A stretch of DNA of 42,952 bases from Candidatus Bipolaricaulota bacterium (GTDB lineage: Bacteria > Bipolaricaulota > Bipolaricaulia > Bipolaricaulales > Bipolaricaulaceae): the NCBI GenBank assembly GCA_014361015.1, contig JACIWJ010000010.1, forward strand, positions 1 through 42,952, in the 5' to 3' direction. The position numbers and the translations under genes are program-made. The notes below the pieces were generated by a model that was given only the letters and a program-made list of their open reading frames with translations, was not told the origin of the DNA and did not search any database. Shown in pieces: positions 41,802 through 42,952 of this stretch; the stretch's first letter is position 1; every line of letters begins with the position of its first letter.

Positions 41802-42908
41802 ATGAAGAGAAGCATCGTGCTCGTGGTAGCAATGGCGGTGGCGGGGAGTGCGTTGAGCGGGGTGGGAGCGATCGGGCTGTGCGACTACAAGCCGCCGCTC
41901 ACCGACCTCGCCAGCGCATGGCTCTCGGGAACCTACCGTTACTTCGATGCGCCAACAACACCGGGGATCGACGTCAACGCGGGCCGGGCCACGGTGAACT
42001 TCACCCGGCTCTACGATTCACCGGGCTTCGGGTACGCGCTCACTGGCCTCGGCGAGGTTGCGTTCGCAGGCCTCGCCCTCTCCAGTGTTGCGGCGAGCGG
42101 AGCGGGCACCCTGCGCTACTACTTCACCGAGGGGGAGCCTGTGTTCGGGTTCGCTGGCCTCAACGCGGGGTACGCCCTCGGACAGCCCAAGCCGGCGCTG
42201 ACGTTGAGCGTGGGAGGGGGCTACGGACGGTTCGCCGATGTGACCCCCCTCGCCAAGGCGATGCGGATCCAGGCCATGCTCCTCGCCCGCCGCGCGATCG
42301 CCAAGGCGCTGCCCGATGCCACGCTCCTCGCCGTCGCCGAGGAGATCGGGCGGGCGATCGAGTACGCCGAGATCAAGGACCTCGTGGCGGCCGTGGTGGG
42401 TCTGATCGAGGGTGCGGCCGGGACGAGCCTCGACCCGCGCACCGTGCTCGCTGTGGAGGACGAGATCCTCGCCACAGGAGCGGAGCGGTACTGCGGATGG
42501 GCCATCCAGGGCGGCCTCGGCTACGAGCTCGCCGATCCCTATGGTGGACCTCAGGATGTCGTGGTCACCTTCTCCGCGGACGCGGCGTACGCCCCGCAAC
42601 CGGATGCCCAGCTCCTCGTCCGCGCTGTGGCGGAGGGGCCGTTCGACATCGTCAACCAACACACCCTCACCGCCAACCTGTCCTACGAGCAGGGGCTGAG
42701 CGCGACTTCATCCCTCCAAGGGAGCGTTGCCTACACGCGGGTGAAGCCCCTCGGCCTCGATCCCGTGGACTCGGTATCGGCGGCTGTGCAGGTCACGTTC
42801 TCCCTCGGACGGGCCACCGTCGGGGTCAGCCTCGGGCTGAGCAAAGCCCCCGGCGAGGCGGAGTGGGCCAAGGACCTGAGCATCTCGTTCGCGATGAAGC
42901 TCCTCTAG
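41802..42908 (+). CDS. Putative outer-membrane beta-barrel or surface protein
   Basis: No named family recognised. The 368-residue protein has a signal peptide (SIVLVVAMAVAGSALSGVGA) and a mature region dominated by alternating polar/hydrophobic beta segments rich in Gly, Ala and Tyr. Examples are AGRATVNFTRLY, ALTLSVGGGYGRFAD, DVVVTFSADAAYAP and HTLTANLSYEQGLS. The last residue follows SISFAMKLL, a strand with alternating hydrophobic residues. A helical stretch (about 145-215) interrupts the strands. This would suit an outer-membrane barrel with an inserted periplasmic or surface helix bundle. AAAGGGGGAA precedes ATG 41802. Confidence 0.6.
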   Translation: MKRSIVLVVAMAVAGSALSGVGAIGLCDYKPPLTDLASAWLSGTYRYFDAPTTPGIDVNAGRATVNFTRLYDSPGFGYALTGLGEVAFAGLALSSVAASGAGTLRYYFTEGEPVFGFAGLNAGYALGQPKPALTLSVGGGYGRFADVTPLAKAMRIQAMLLARRAIAKALPDATLLAVAEEIGRAIEYAEIKDLVAAVVGLIEGAAGTSLDPRTVLAVEDEILATGAERYCGWAIQGGLGYELADPYGGPQDVVVTFSADAAYAPQPDAQLLVRAVAEGPFDIVNQHTLTANLSYEQGLSATSSLQGSVAYTRVKPLGLDPVDSVSAAVQVTFSLGRATVGVSLGLSKAPGEAEWAKDLSISFAMKLL

Positions 42909-42932
42909 CGAACGGGCGACATCTCCGGAGGG

Positions 42933-42952
42933 GCGCCGTCCCCGGACGGCGC
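42933..42952 (+). terminator. Probable transcription terminator hairpin (cut by window end)
   Basis: GCGCCGTCC (42933-42941) and its exact complement GGACGGCGC (42944-42952) form a perfect GC-rich stem 25 bases after the last stop codon. The window ends at the stem, so a T run cannot be seen. Confidence 0.45.

Overview
The window is a GC-rich, gene-dense stretch of bacterial chromosome. No gap between genes exceeds about 125 bases, and many genes overlap by 4 bases. The gene content suggests a thermophilic, anaerobic, H2-metabolising bacterium with an outer membrane. Pointers are a Thermotoga-type ferredoxin, an NAD-linked [NiFe] hydrogenase, archaeal-type phosphoglycerate mutase, pyruvoyl arginine decarboxylase and a branched-chain polyamine synthase. 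My best guess is a candidate phylum such as Bipolaricaulota (OP1/Acetothermia). That is inference from gene mix, not a database match.

Layout. (1) 1-8381, plus strand: a housekeeping run gap-comF-MBL hydrolase-dnaG-rpoD-miaA-nnr-tatD, with start and stop codons touching or overlapping. (2) 8378-10600: convergent radC, a cyclic-nucleotide-domain protein, tRNA-Ile(GAT) and a HAD phosphatase. (3) 10702-14780, plus strand: an exported/hypothetical island with a DUF4015 protein, a proline-linker secreted protein, a DUF429 protein, a very cysteine-rich small secreted protein and an unknown exported protein. (4) 14758-17890, minus strand: ferredoxin, patatin, EamA transporter and S-adenosylhomocysteinase. 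(5) 18015-32597, plus strand: an almost gapless run of 18 genes: a TPR protein, apgM, two DRTGG-type proteins, two HATPase proteins, a PHP protein, a Hox/HydABCSL-type [NiFe] hydrogenase with its protease, a second NuoE/NuoF pair, a beta-CASP RNase and a PfkB-like protein without its catalytic motif. (6) 32619-38684, minus strand: polyamine genes speB, speE, speD, a deoxyhypusine-synthase-like gene, pdaD and bpsA, plus an M24 peptidase. (7) 38799-42908: pheS without pheT, a DUF4037 nucleotidyltransferase, a lipocalin, a free-Met-(R)-sulfoxide reductase and a putative outer-membrane barrel, then a terminator-like hairpin.

How the genes work together. The hydrogenase run encodes NuoE-like, HoxU-like, HoxY, HoxH and NuoF-like subunits. 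The NuoF-like subunit carries a C-terminal 2[4Fe-4S] ferredoxin domain, as in electron-bifurcating enzymes, so H2 turnover may be coupled to both NAD(H) and ferredoxin; the small ferredoxin at 17711-17890 is a possible partner. The polyamine genes give a complete path from arginine to agmatine to putrescine/spermidine and on to branched polyamines. AhcY recycles S-adenosylhomocysteine.

Promoters. Several -35/-10 pairs of the primary sigma type are readable. Four genes have a TANNNT hexamer ending exactly 6 bases before ATG with no Shine-Dalgarno sequence, which suggests leaderless transcripts. I see no CRISPR array, insertion sequence, integrase, rRNA or replication origin.
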